Positions 1-6,994 of a stretch of 14,839 bases of DNA are shown one piece after another; the first letter of the stretch is position 1; each line of letters starts with the position of its first letter. Made by a program: the position numbers and the translations under genes. A model generated the notes under the pieces. That model was not told the DNA's origin. It made no database searches and saw only the letters and a list, made by a program, of their open reading frames with translations. This stretch comes from Thiobacillus sp. (GTDB taxonomy: Bacteria; Pseudomonadota; Gammaproteobacteria; Burkholderiales; Thiobacillaceae), in NCBI GenBank assembly GCA_020217265.1, contig JAIWOS010000175.1, forward strand, positions 1-14,839, written 5' to 3'.

Positions 1-1
1 C

Positions 2-1414
2 GCCGCCGGCTTCGCCGTGGAAGACGACACGCTGATCCTGCGCCGCGTCATCGATGCGGGCGGCCGCTCGCGCGCCTTTGTCAACGGCGGCGTGGCGACG
101 CTCGCGCAATTGAAGGAGGCCGCCGGGCACCTGCTCGATATTCACGGCCAGCACGCGCACCACGCGCTGCTGCGCGCCGACATGCAGCGCACCGTGCTCG
201 ACGCCTACGCGGGCGCCGAGTCGCAGGCCGCAGCGGTCGCTGGAGCCTGGCGCGACTGGCAGCGCGCGCGGCAGCGGCGTGTGGAAGCCGAATCGCATGG
301 CCAGGCGCGGCAGATCGAACGCGAGGGCCTGCTGCTCGCCGCCGACGAACTGGCCGCGCTGGGCGACGATCTCGAACACTGGGACGCGCTCCAGGCAGAG
401 CATGCGCGGCTGGCGCACGTCAACGCGCTGATCGAGGGCAGCCAGGCGCTGATCGGCGGGCTGGACGATGACGAGTCTGCCGTCTCGTCGCAGCTTGCCA
501 GCCTGGCCGCGCGGCTCGCCACGATGCGCGCCGTGGACGGCAGCCTCGCCGAAGTGGCGGCGCTGCTGGAATCGGCCAGCGCCGATGTCGCCGAGGCGGC
601 GCATGCGCTGCGCCGCTACGCGGGCCAGCTCAATCCCGATCCGCAGCACCTGGCCGAACTCGACCAGCGCATGGCCGACATGCACCGCCTGGCGCGCAAA
701 CATCGCGTGCAGCCCGAGGCCCTGGCGGCGCTGCGGGCCGGGTTCGAGGCACGCCTGGCCGAGCTTGCCGCCAGCGACGACCTCGACGCGCTGGCCGCGG
801 CCGAAGCCGAGGCGCACACACGTTACCGCCAGGCGGCGGCGCAGCTCAGCCAGGCGCGGCGTGAAGCGGCCCGCGCCTTGAGCGAACACGTGACGGCGGC
901 GATGAACGAACTGGCGCTCGCCGGCGGCCACCTCGACATTGTGCTGCTGCCGGCTGCCGAGCCGCGCGCGCATGGTCTGGAAGACATCGAATTCCGGGTG
1001 TCGAGCCATCCCGGCCTGCCGGCCGGGCCGCTCGGCAAGGTGGCGTCGGGCGGCGAACTGTCGCGCATCAGCCTCGCCATCCAGACCGCCCTGTCCGGCG
1101 TGGCGGGCGTGCCCACGCTGATCTTCGACGAGGTCGACGTGGGCATCGGCGGCGGCGTCGCGGAAGCGGTGGGGCGCCGGCTCGCGAGGCTCGGCGAACG
1201 CCGCCAGGTGCTCGTCATTACCCATTTGCCGCAGGTGGCGGCACGCGGCGCCCACCATCTGCGGGTCGTCAAGCGCGCGGGCAAGGGCGTGGTGACGTCC
1301 GCCATCGAAGCGCTCGACACCGCGGCGCGGGTCGAGGAAATCGCCCGCATGCTGGGCGGCGCGACGATCACCGCGACGACACGCCAGCACGCCAGCGAGA
1401 TGCTCGCCAGTTGA
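2..1414 (+). CDS. recN: DNA repair protein RecN, 5'-truncated by window edge
   Basis: RecN is an SMC-like ATPase that acts early in recombinational repair of double-strand breaks in the cytoplasm. The frame is open from the first bases of the window, and the first in-window codons already match the conserved part of the family, around GRSRAFVNG and DIHGQHAHH. The N-terminal Walker A head is therefore outside the window, and the GTG at 17 is an internal Val codon rather than a start. The middle (about 200-900) is an Ala/Glu/Arg-rich helical coiled coil. The C-terminal ABC head is complete: signature SGGELS at 1046-1063, Walker B LIFDEVD at 1118-1138 followed by VGIGGG, and the switch His in VITHLPQVAA. 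The TGA stop overlaps the TTG start of the next gene. Identification is confident; only the length is unknown. Confidence 0.96.
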   Translation, partial: AAGFAVEDDTLILRRVIDAGGRSRAFVNGGVATLAQLKEAAGHLLDIHGQHAHHALLRADMQRTVLDAYAGAESQAAAVAGAWRDWQRARQRRVEAESHGQARQIEREGLLLAADELAALGDDLEHWDALQAEHARLAHVNALIEGSQALIGGLDDDESAVSSQLASLAARLATMRAVDGSLAEVAALLESASADVAEAAHALRRYAGQLNPDPQHLAELDQRMADMHRLARKHRVQPEALAALRAGFEARLAELAASDDLDALAAAEAEAHTRYRQAAAQLSQARREAARALSEHVTAAMNELALAGGHLDIVLLPAAEPRAHGLEDIEFRVSSHPGLPAGPLGKVASGGELSRISLAIQTALSGVAGVPTLIFDEVDVGIGGGVAEAVGRRLARLGERRQVLVITHLPQVAARGAHHLRVVKRAGKGVVTSAIEALDTAARVEEIARMLGGATITATTRQHASEMLAS

Positions 1415-1887
1415 ACCTCCTGCTGGCGCTGCTGCTCGCGTTCGTTGCCACGCTGGCGCACGCGGAGCGCGTCGCGGGCGCCGTCGCCGTGGTCATCGAC
1501 GGCGACACGGTGCTCTTCAAGCCCGATCGCTACGCGCAGAAGTCGCGCGCCTTCCTGAAAGTGCGGCTGGCGGGGATCGATGCGCCGGAATCCGACCAGC
1601 CGGGCGGCGAGGCCGCCACGCGCGCGCTGAAAGCGCTGGCGCTCGGGCGGCACGCGCACATCGATACCGTGGCGACCGATGTTTACGGCCGCACGGTCGG
1701 CGTGCTCGAAATCGACGGCGCGTCAGTGAACGCCGAACTGGTCAGACGCGGCTTCGCCTGGGCGACGGCGTGGCATGGTGTTGCGCCGCTGCGAGAGGTC
1801 GCCGCGGAGGCGCGGCAGGCCCGCAGAGGGCTGTGGCAGGACGCGGAGGCGATACCGCCCTGGCAGTGGCGGCGCGGCGTGCGCTGA
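1411..1887 (+). CDS. Exported staphylococcal nuclease-like (thermonuclease) protein
   Basis: This 158-aa protein belongs to the SNase family, Ca2+-dependent phosphodiesterases that cut DNA and RNA. The catalytic set is visible: DGDT with D30/D32, VRLAGIDAPE with R52, D57 and E60, and YGRTVG with R94. Residues 1-18 form a hydrophobic segment ending in AHA, a plausible signal peptidase site, so the mature enzyme is probably periplasmic or secreted. The N-terminus has no Lys or Arg before the hydrophobic stretch, which is unusual. I chose the TTG at 1411 because it gives the complete leader and shares bases with the recN stop (TTGA), suggesting translational coupling; no strong Shine-Dalgarno is visible. 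A repair gene followed by an exported nuclease need not be functionally linked. Family assignment is firm; the substrate and exact start are inferred. Confidence 0.88.
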   Translation: MNLLLALLLAFVATLAHAERVAGAVAVVIDGDTVLFKPDRYAQKSRAFLKVRLAGIDAPESDQPGGEAATRALKALALGRHAHIDTVATDVYGRTVGVLEIDGASVNAELVRRGFAWATAWHGVAPLREVAAEARQARRGLWQDAEAIPPWQWRRGVR

Positions 1888-1910
1888 ATCCGGCGGAACC
1901 GAATCAGCGC
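1881..1910. terminator. Possible bidirectional hairpin between convergent genes
   Basis: GCGCTGA at 1881-1887 pairs perfectly with TCAGCGC at 1904-1910. A few extra inner pairs are possible (1889-1890 with 1901-1902). Both arms contain the stop codons of the convergent nuclease and SulP genes. There is no T-tract on either strand, so intrinsic termination is uncertain; it could instead protect both mRNA ends. Confidence 0.35.
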
Positions 1911-3700
1911 GGGGTGCCGTCAGGCAGGGCCACGTTGCACTCGTGAAAAATCCGCGCCGTGCAGGTGCGGCAGATTTCACTGTCGAGATGCGGGTAGATC
2001 GCGCGGATGGCGTCGCCCTTGTGACGGAAGATGTGTTCCTCGCCGATGGCGTCGGCCTGGCCGCTGCGTTTCAGCATGTCGCACAGATCGGGCTGCACGC
2101 CCACGAGATACAGCCCGCCGCCCAGCTTGCGGCGGCGCGCCGCTTCCTTTGCCAGGAGCTCGGCGCCAGCGAGATCGACGAATCCAATGGCGCGCGATGC
2201 GATCAGCAGGTGTTTTTTCTGCGGGTCGGTTTCGTCCACGTTCCTGAAATGCTGTTGCACGTGTTCGACGGCGCCGAAGAAAATCGATCCTTCCACGCGC
2301 AGCATCGTGAGCTGCGGGCAGGTCGGCGCGTCGGCGGCGAGTGCGGGCACGAACTTGCGGCGCGGGTTGTCGCGGTCGGTGGGGGAGGGCGCGAGTTCGC
2401 GGATCGACGGCTGCGAGGTACGCTGCAGATAGAACATCAGCGACACCAGGATGCCGAGGAAGATGCCTTTTTCCAGATCGACCAGCGTGCCGATGAAGGT
2501 GAGCGCGAGCACCACGCGTTCGCGCGGATGGCGTTTGACGATTTCGCCGATGTGGTGGAAATCGATCAGGCTCCAGGCGACGATGAACAGGATCGCCGCC
2601 ATCGACGGCACCGGCAGGTAGGCGGCGAGCGGCGCCACCAGCAGCACGATGGCGAGCAGGAACACCGCCGACAGGGCGGCGGCGAGCGGCGTTTTCGCCC
2701 CCGACGCGTAGTTCACGCCGCTGCGGTTGAACGAGCCGCTCGACGCGTAGCTGGAGAAGAAGCTGCCCGCGATGTTGGAGAGCCCCTGGCCGATGAACTC
2801 CTGGTTGCTGTCGATGCGCTGGTCGGACTTGATCGCGACCGAGCGCGCGATGGCCACCGCCTCGGTCAGCGCCAGCACCGCGATGATGGTCGCGGGAAAC
2901 AGCGTCTGCTTGATCGCGACGAGCGAGAAATCCGGCAGCGACAGCGGCGGGAACGAGGCGACCAGCGCGCCGACCGTCTTGATGCCGGTCTGGTCGGCGC
3001 CCTGACTCTGGTTGATGAGCGCGGCCGCGACGCTGCCTACCACCATGGCGACAATCATGTAGGGCAGTTTGGGCAGGAAGCGCTTGGCAAGTATGCCCGA
3101 CACCAGGGTGACGACACTGACGGTAAGTACCCAGGGCTGGATGTCGACGAGGTGCGTGCCGAAATGGATCAGCACTTCATGGAAATGCGCGCTGCGCGGG
3201 ATGTCGAGGCCGAAGAAATTCTTGATCTGGCTGCTGGCAATGAGGATGGCCGCGCCCGCGGTGAAGCCGATGATGACGGTGTGCGAAATGAAATTCACCA
3301 GCATGCCCAGCCGCGCCAGCCCCATCGCCAGCTGGATCAGGCCGGTGAGGAAGGTGAGCGTCAGCACCAGGCCGATGAAATGCGGGCTGCCGGGTTCGGC
3401 GAGCGGGCTGATCGAGGCGAACACCACGATGGAAATCGCGGTCGTCGGCCCTGACACCAGGTGCCAGCTCGACCCCCACAGCGCCGCGACGATGGCGGGC
3501 ACCATGGCGGCATAGAGGCCGTACTCGGGCGGCAGGCCGGCGATGGTGGCGAAAGCCACCGCCTGCGGCAACACGATCAGCGCGCCGGTGAGTGCGGCGA
3601 TGGCGTCCGCCTTGAGCGTCGCCTGCGTGACGTTGGGCCACCAGCGCAAGAAGGGCAACAGGCGATACAACCACAGCGGACAGGCTTGCAGATTGATCAC
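1904..3700 (-). CDS. SulP family anion transporter with C-terminal STAS domain
   Basis: This 598-aa inner-membrane SulP/SLC26-family carrier typically moves sulfate, bicarbonate or related anions by H+ or Na+ coupling; the substrate cannot be read from sequence. Residues about 30-430 hold the multi-helix transport domain, with family motifs VLPQAVAFATIAGLPPEYGLY (43-63), SGPTTA (83-88) and SGSFNRSGVN (321-330). A cytoplasmic STAS domain spans about 463-570. At the usual STAS D-x-(S/T)-G position it reads D509-L-A511-G, so the phosphorylatable residue is absent. A C-terminal extension has three cysteines, C577-x2-C580-x7-C588. The start is GTG at 3700, supported by GGAG at 3706-3709 five bases upstream and by the family-like N-terminus. 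It is transcribed divergently from the cytochrome pair across an AT-rich region with a palindrome. Confidence 0.93.
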   Translation of the reverse strand: MINLQACPLWLYRLLPFLRWWPNVTQATLKADAIAALTGALIVLPQAVAFATIAGLPPEYGLYAAMVPAIVAALWGSSWHLVSGPTTAISIVVFASISPLAEPGSPHFIGLVLTLTFLTGLIQLAMGLARLGMLVNFISHTVIIGFTAGAAILIASSQIKNFFGLDIPRSAHFHEVLIHFGTHLVDIQPWVLTVSVVTLVSGILAKRFLPKLPYMIVAMVVGSVAAALINQSQGADQTGIKTVGALVASFPPLSLPDFSLVAIKQTLFPATIIAVLALTEAVAIARSVAIKSDQRIDSNQEFIGQGLSNIAGSFFSSYASSGSFNRSGVNYASGAKTPLAAALSAVFLLAIVLLVAPLAAYLPVPSMAAILFIVAWSLIDFHHIGEIVKRHPRERVVLALTFIGTLVDLEKGIFLGILVSLMFYLQRTSQPSIRELAPSPTDRDNPRRKFVPALAADAPTCPQLTMLRVEGSIFFGAVEHVQQHFRNVDETDPQKKHLLIASRAIGFVDLAGAELLAKEAARRRKLGGGLYLVGVQPDLCDMLKRSGQADAIGEEHIFRHKGDAIRAIYPHLDSEICRTCTARIFHECNVALPDGTPR

Positions 3701-3705
3701 GCGAA

Positions 3706-3709
3706 CTCC
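3706..3709 (-). promoter_or_regulatory. Ribosome binding site deciding the SulP GTG start
   Basis: GGAG on the minus strand lies five bases upstream of the GTG at 3700, so it supports this non-ATG start over any downstream Met. Confidence 0.6.
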
Positions 3710-3724
3710 AGAAGCATATTAGTG

Positions 3725-3742
3725 AATAAGTTATAACTTATT
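3725..3742. promoter_or_regulatory. Perfect 18-bp AT-rich palindrome, likely operator
   Basis: AATAAGTTA/TAACTTATT is a perfect inverted repeat with no spacer, standing out in otherwise GC-rich DNA. It lies 25 bp upstream of the SulP start and about 117 bp upstream of the first cytochrome. On the minus strand it lies just upstream of a -10-like TAATAT at 3716-3721, where a dimeric repressor could block SulP transcription. Size and symmetry fit a homodimeric winged-helix regulator (ArsR or MarR type, for example), but the protein is not identifiable from this window. Confidence 0.6.
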
Positions 3743-3776
3743 GACTACAAAGGATATTTTTGCTGTCGCCTCTGTG

Positions 3777-3802
3777 TTGACGGGCGGCCGCGGTTCTATA
3801 AT
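3777..3802 (+). promoter_or_regulatory. Candidate promoter for the cytochrome c pair
   Basis: TATAAT at 3797-3802 is a perfect -10 hexamer. TTGACG at 3777-3782 is a good -35, but the spacer is only 14 bp, shorter than the usual 16-18. Either the -10 works with an activator or the -35 match is coincidental. The implied transcript start near 3809 gives a leader of about 50 nt before the ATG at 3859. Confidence 0.45.
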
Positions 3803-3858
3803 CGCCGCAAGCCTTGCGTCAGACAGGGCCGCACAACCAACCAGAGAGAGCGAGGAAG

Positions 3859-4194
3859 ATGAAACACATCACGACGACGCTGTGCGCGTCCGTGCTGATG
3901 GCGTTGGCCCTGCCGGTTCAGGCGGCGGGCGACCCCAAGGCCGGACAACTCAAAACCTCGATGTGTGCCGGTTGCCATGGCATTCCGGGCTGGCGCACCG
4001 CTTATCCAAGCGTGTACAGCGTCCCCAAGCTGGGCGGACAGCACGCCGATTATATCGTGGCGGCGCTCAAGGCCTACAAAAGCGGGGAGCGCAGCCATCC
4101 CAGCATGAAGGGCATCGCTGCCAGTCTGTCCGAACAGGACATGGAAGACATCGCCGCGTATTACGAATCATCGTACAGCGGCCCTGCCAAGTGA
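3859..4194 (+). CDS. Periplasmic monoheme cytochrome c (c553/c4-like)
   Basis: This is a 111-aa class I cytochrome c, a soluble periplasmic electron carrier. Residues 1-22 are a Sec signal peptide (MKH start, hydrophobic core, VQA cleavage region). The single heme site is C36-A-G-C39-H40. M83 in HPSM is the likely distal axial ligand, followed by a C-terminal helix (SEQDMEDIAAYY) typical of the family. The GGQHADYIVAALKAYKSG segment is characteristic of c4-type half domains. The ATG at 3859 was chosen over upstream in-frame codons because it begins the signal peptide and follows a purine-rich AGAGAGAG/GAGGA stretch (3843-3856). A second cytochrome follows after 14 bp, so the two are likely co-transcribed. 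Its redox partners are unknown, and it differs from its neighbour in the loop after the heme motif (GIPGWRTAYPSVYS). Confidence 0.92.
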   Translation: MKHITTTLCASVLMALALPVQAAGDPKAGQLKTSMCAGCHGIPGWRTAYPSVYSVPKLGGQHADYIVAALKAYKSGERSHPSMKGIAASLSEQDMEDIAAYYESSYSGPAK

Positions 4195-4196
4195 AC

Positions 4197-4203
4197 GGGG
4201 AGA
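4197..4203 (+). promoter_or_regulatory. Ribosome binding site of second cytochrome
   Basis: GGGGAGA lies five bases before the ATG at 4209. It fixes this internal ATG as the start, although the reading frame is open far upstream. Confidence 0.65.
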
Positions 4204-4208
4204 CAGCC

Positions 4209-4538
4209 ATGACGACTTCACTGCAACTCCTCCTCGCTGCCGTGTTGAGCTTTGCGCTGTCCGCGCATGCCGACGGCAATGCCGAGGCCGGCAAGGCCAA
4301 ATCGACGGCGTGCGCCGCCTGCCACGGCTTCGACGGCAACAGCACCGTGCCCTCGTTTCCGCGGCTGGCCGGACAGCACCGCGACTACCTCTTCCATGCG
4401 CTTCGCGCCTACAAGGACGGCAGCCGCAAGAATCCGATCATGGCCGAGCAGGTCAAGAATCTTTCGACCCGCGACATGCGCGATCTTGCGGCGTATTTTG
4501 CCCAGCAGAAGCAGGACGGCCTCTACACGAAATACTGA
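4209..4538 (+). CDS. Periplasmic monoheme cytochrome c (c553/c4-like), second copy
   Basis: This 109-aa class I cytochrome c resembles the N-terminal half of diheme cytochrome c4. A signal peptide occupies residues 1-21 (cleavage after SAHA). The heme attachment site is C35-A-A-C38-H39. RLAGQHRDYLFHALRAYKDG and the NPIM segment carrying axial ligand M78 are family hallmarks. It lies 14 bp after the stop of a related cytochrome and has its own strong Shine-Dalgarno, so the pair is probably one transcript. The two proteins align over the heme site, the GGQH/AGQH helix and the C-terminal helix, suggesting old tandem duplication or a split diheme c4. Likely role: shuttling electrons from a periplasmic dehydrogenase or bc1 complex to a terminal oxidase; the partner is not encoded here. 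Confidence 0.93.
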   Translation: MTTSLQLLLAAVLSFALSAHADGNAEAGKAKSTACAACHGFDGNSTVPSFPRLAGQHRDYLFHALRAYKDGSRKNPIMAEQVKNLSTRDMRDLAAYFAQQKQDGLYTKY

Positions 4539-4540
4539 CC

Positions 4541-4579
4541 GGGCCCAGCCGGGCCCACGGCGTCAGCGCGCACTGACGC
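4541..4579. terminator. Possible hairpins between convergent cytochrome and GGDEF genes
   Basis: Two hairpins are possible. GGGCCC at 4541-4546 can pair with GGGCCC at 4551-4556 (loop AGCC). GCGTCAG at 4560-4566 pairs with CTGACGC at 4573-4579 (6-nt loop). The second contains the stop of the GGDEF gene in its stem. No T-tract follows on either strand, so termination strength is doubtful. Confidence 0.35.
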
Positions 4580-6431
4580 GGTTGCGCCCGCCCTGCTTGG
4601 CGTCGTACAGCGCCTGGTCGGCGAGACTCACCAGGGCGTCGATATCGGCCGTGCTGGCGCGGCGGGTGGCGACGCCCACGCTGATCGTCACATGTCCCAT
4701 GCCGGTGCCGATGGCGATGGGGTGACTGGCCAGCGTCTCGCGCAGCCTTTCGGCCGAGAGCAGCGCAGCCTTGAGGTCGGTGTTGGGACAGATGACGAGG
4801 AATTCCTCGCCGCCGATCCGACACACGCTGTCGCCGCGCCGGGCCGAATTGCGCAGCACCCCTGCGGCTTCGCGCAGGACATGGTCGCCCGCTGCGTGGC
4901 CGTAGGTGTCGTTGATGTGCTTGAAGTGGTCGATGTCGATCAGCATCACCGACAAGGGCTGCGCCGCGCGTTCGGCCGCACTCCAGGCCTGTTCCAGTTG
5001 GTCCATCGCCGAGCGGCGGTTGGGGAGCCCGGTGAGCAGATCGGTCAGCGCAGCGTTGGCAAGCCGGCGGTTGGCCACCGCCAGTTCGGCTGCGATCTGG
5101 CGCAATTGCGCACGGTCCTTTTCCCAGGCGTTCTGCAACTGCACGAAACGCTGCGCGGCGGACAGTCGGGTGCGCAGGCCCTTGGCGCTGATGGCGCTGG
5201 GAGCGTAGCCGTCGGCGCCCGCCTCGTAGGCGCGGGTGAGTTGCTCCTCGTCGCGCTCGTCCGACAACAGCAGGATGTGCATGCGCCGTCCTTCCTCGGT
5301 TTCGCGCAGGGCCTGGCAGAGTTCCGCGCCGTCGAGGCCGGAGAGGTTGTAGTGCGCGATGATCACATGCGGCAGCACTTCCATCGCCAGCGCCAGCGCG
5401 GCCGTGCCGGTGTCGGCCGGGTAGACGATGTGGGCGCTGTTCTCGACCAGCAATGCCACGGTCTTGCGCCGGCTGAAGGCGTTGCTGTCGGCGACCACGA
5501 TGCGCAGCGGCGTCTCGTCCGGAGCCGCCTCGTCGCCTCCCTGGCTGATTTCCTCGAAAGGCGGCAGCGTGGCCGTGGGGATTTTCAGCAGTTGGCCCCA
5601 TTCCTTCCAGCGGGCGATCACCGCGTCGATGAAGTGCCCGGCATGTTCGGGCTTGAGGTCGAGTTCGCCGGCCTGTGCCACCCAGAGTTGAGCCATTTTA
5701 GGGCGCTCGGCTTCGTTCGCCAGACCGAAATCTGCCAGACGGTGGGCCAGCCACAGCATGCGCACGAGGCAATGACAACGTGAATCACACGGATATTCCG
5801 GCAGCACCGCATCCTCATAATGGGAAAGCGGTTCAGTAAACGGCTTGGGGATGCCCCAATCGGTGAGCATCGCGATACCGAGTTCGGTGTGGTCGGTTTC
5901 CAGCGCGGCGCGCTCGCGAATTGCGAGTGCATGCGAAGGGTCCATCCGGTGCGTCTTCAGCACCGCATCGTATTCGGCGGGGTAGGCGGTGGCGAGCGCC
6001 AGCCGGCCAACCTGGGCCAGCAGGCCACAAATGAACAGCTCGTCGGGCGCGGCGACGCGGACGTGTTCGGCCAGCGCCTGCATGGTCAAGGCCATCAGCA
6101 GGGAATGCGACCAGTAGGCCTGGTAGTCGAAGCTCGCGCAGGCGCCGGAGCGGTACTGGTCGAGCAGGGAGAATCCCAGCGCAAGCTGGCGGACGGTGGC
6201 GAGTCCCTGGCGTACCACCGCTTCCTGCAGCGAAACCACCGGGCGAGCGATCATCGAACCGGTGTTGGCGAGCTTGATCAGGCGTGACGACAGGGCGGGA
6301 TCGGTCTGGATGACGCGGGCGAGCTCGCCCAGCGTCACGTTCTCGCGGCGCGACAGCTCCAGCACGGCCAGCGCCACGCCGCGCGGGCTGGGCAGCTGGT
6401 CGCTGATTCTGAGCTGTTCAAGCTGGGACAT
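4563..6431 (-). CDS. HDOD - pseudo-receiver - GGDEF diguanylate cyclase
   Basis: This 622-aa cytoplasmic signalling protein has three modules. Residues about 8-210 are an HDOD domain (LPSPRGVALAVLELSRRE, then TDPALSSRLIKLANT), a regulatory domain related to HD hydrolases but without their His-Asp pair. Residues about 308-430 are receiver-like. Residues about 458-622 are a GGDEF domain with an active GGEEF site (540-544), DxDHFKxINDTYGH substrate motif (499-512) and an RxxD inhibitory site (R531-D534) exactly five residues before GGEEF. It should therefore make cyclic di-GMP with product inhibition. The receiver has His360 where the phosphoacceptor Asp belongs (IIAHYNLSGLDG) and lacks the KP motif, so it is probably not phosphorylated. 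The ATG at 6431 has a modest AGGT upstream. The gene appears monocistronic. Domain calls are firm; what the HDOD senses is unknown. Confidence 0.92.
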   Translation of the reverse strand: MSQLEQLRISDQLPSPRGVALAVLELSRRENVTLGELARVIQTDPALSSRLIKLANTGSMIARPVVSLQEAVVRQGLATVRQLALGFSLLDQYRSGACASFDYQAYWSHSLLMALTMQALAEHVRVAAPDELFICGLLAQVGRLALATAYPAEYDAVLKTHRMDPSHALAIRERAALETDHTELGIAMLTDWGIPKPFTEPLSHYEDAVLPEYPCDSRCHCLVRMLWLAHRLADFGLANEAERPKMAQLWVAQAGELDLKPEHAGHFIDAVIARWKEWGQLLKIPTATLPPFEEISQGGDEAAPDETPLRIVVADSNAFSRRKTVALLVENSAHIVYPADTGTAALALAMEVLPHVIIAHYNLSGLDGAELCQALRETEEGRRMHILLLSDERDEEQLTRAYEAGADGYAPSAISAKGLRTRLSAAQRFVQLQNAWEKDRAQLRQIAAELAVANRRLANAALTDLLTGLPNRRSAMDQLEQAWSAAERAAQPLSVMLIDIDHFKHINDTYGHAAGDHVLREAAGVLRNSARRGDSVCRIGGEEFLVICPNTDLKAALLSAERLRETLASHPIAIGTGMGHVTISVGVATRRASTADIDALVSLADQALYDAKQGGRNRVSAR

Positions 6432-6545
6432 CGTTCAACCTGTAGTGGAGTAGGTAGGGCGTTGCGCATGCTGCGCGGTCGCCGGGCTTTCAACAGGGGT
6501 AACGACAAACGGGCGGAAAAATGAAGCCCGAGGGTGTTGTATTCG

Positions 6546-6980
6546 TCAGGCGTCGCCGAGCAGGCGGTCAAGACAGCCCAGGTAGACCGCGGCGTCGAAA
6601 GGTGCCTGGTCGCGCTGGGCACGCCAGACCGTTTCGCCCAGGCAGTCGATGAGCGCGTGCTGGGCGCGCATGACGTCGCCGTGACGCGACAGCAGCATCT
6701 CGTAGCGGGCGCGCAGGCCGGCAGGCTGGTCGATGGCGAGCTGCTCGGCCAGCGCGAGGTGCATGGAAAGATGCAGGAAGGGGTTGGTTTCGCCGGCCTC
6801 GGGCGGGTAGTCGCGGTCGCGATAGCGCTCCGGCGCGTCCAGAACGCGATGGTATTCGGGGTGCGCGAGCACGATGTCCAGCGCCGGCACTTCGGCGCCC
6901 GATAGCGGCTGGCCCGCGCGGTATTTTGCCCACACGTCGAAGAAGAACTGGCGAACCTGATCGCGGCTGGGGCTGAACAT
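6546..6980 (-). CDS. DUF1841 family protein
   Basis: This 144-aa soluble protein of unknown function resembles the DUF1841 family in its start MFSPSRDQVRQFFFDVW, the central ETNPFLHLSMHLALAEQLAID and the C-terminal helix AVYLGCLDRLL. H70 and H74 with E79 form a conserved-looking helix face, but no catalytic role is established. I chose the ATG at 6980 because it gives the family N-terminus; further upstream the frame runs inside nth in a shadow frame. AAGGA at 6992-6996 is a plausible ribosome site 11 bases upstream and overlaps the nth stop. It follows nth by only 14 bp on the same strand, so it is probably the last gene of the rnf-nth transcript. There is no signal peptide or membrane segment. 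Confidence 0.85.
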   Translation of the reverse strand: MFSPSRDQVRQFFFDVWAKYRAGQPLSGAEVPALDIVLAHPEYHRVLDAPERYRDRDYPPEAGETNPFLHLSMHLALAEQLAIDQPAGLRARYEMLLSRHGDVMRAQHALIDCLGETVWRAQRDQAPFDAAVYLGCLDRLLGDA

Positions 6981-6994
6981 GGCCGGGCCGATCC

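Noticed and set aside
823..1659. Long open frame on the minus strand opposite recN
   Set aside because: High GC gives long antisense frames; composition is low-complexity Arg/Ser/Ala and it spans two well-supported plus-strand genes.
1775..3454. 559-codon open frame on the plus strand opposite SulP
   Set aside because: Its His/Arg/Asp/Gly-rich translation is the shadow of a clear membrane transporter on the other strand.
4539..4557. 9-bp direct repeat CCGGGCCCA with period 10
   Set aside because: Too short and GC-biased to call a repeat element; treated as part of the possible hairpin.
6510..6530. CGGGC...GCCCG hairpin after the DUF1841-like gene
   Set aside because: Only a 5-bp stem with an 11-base loop; too weak to call a terminator, though a TTTG follows on the minus strand.
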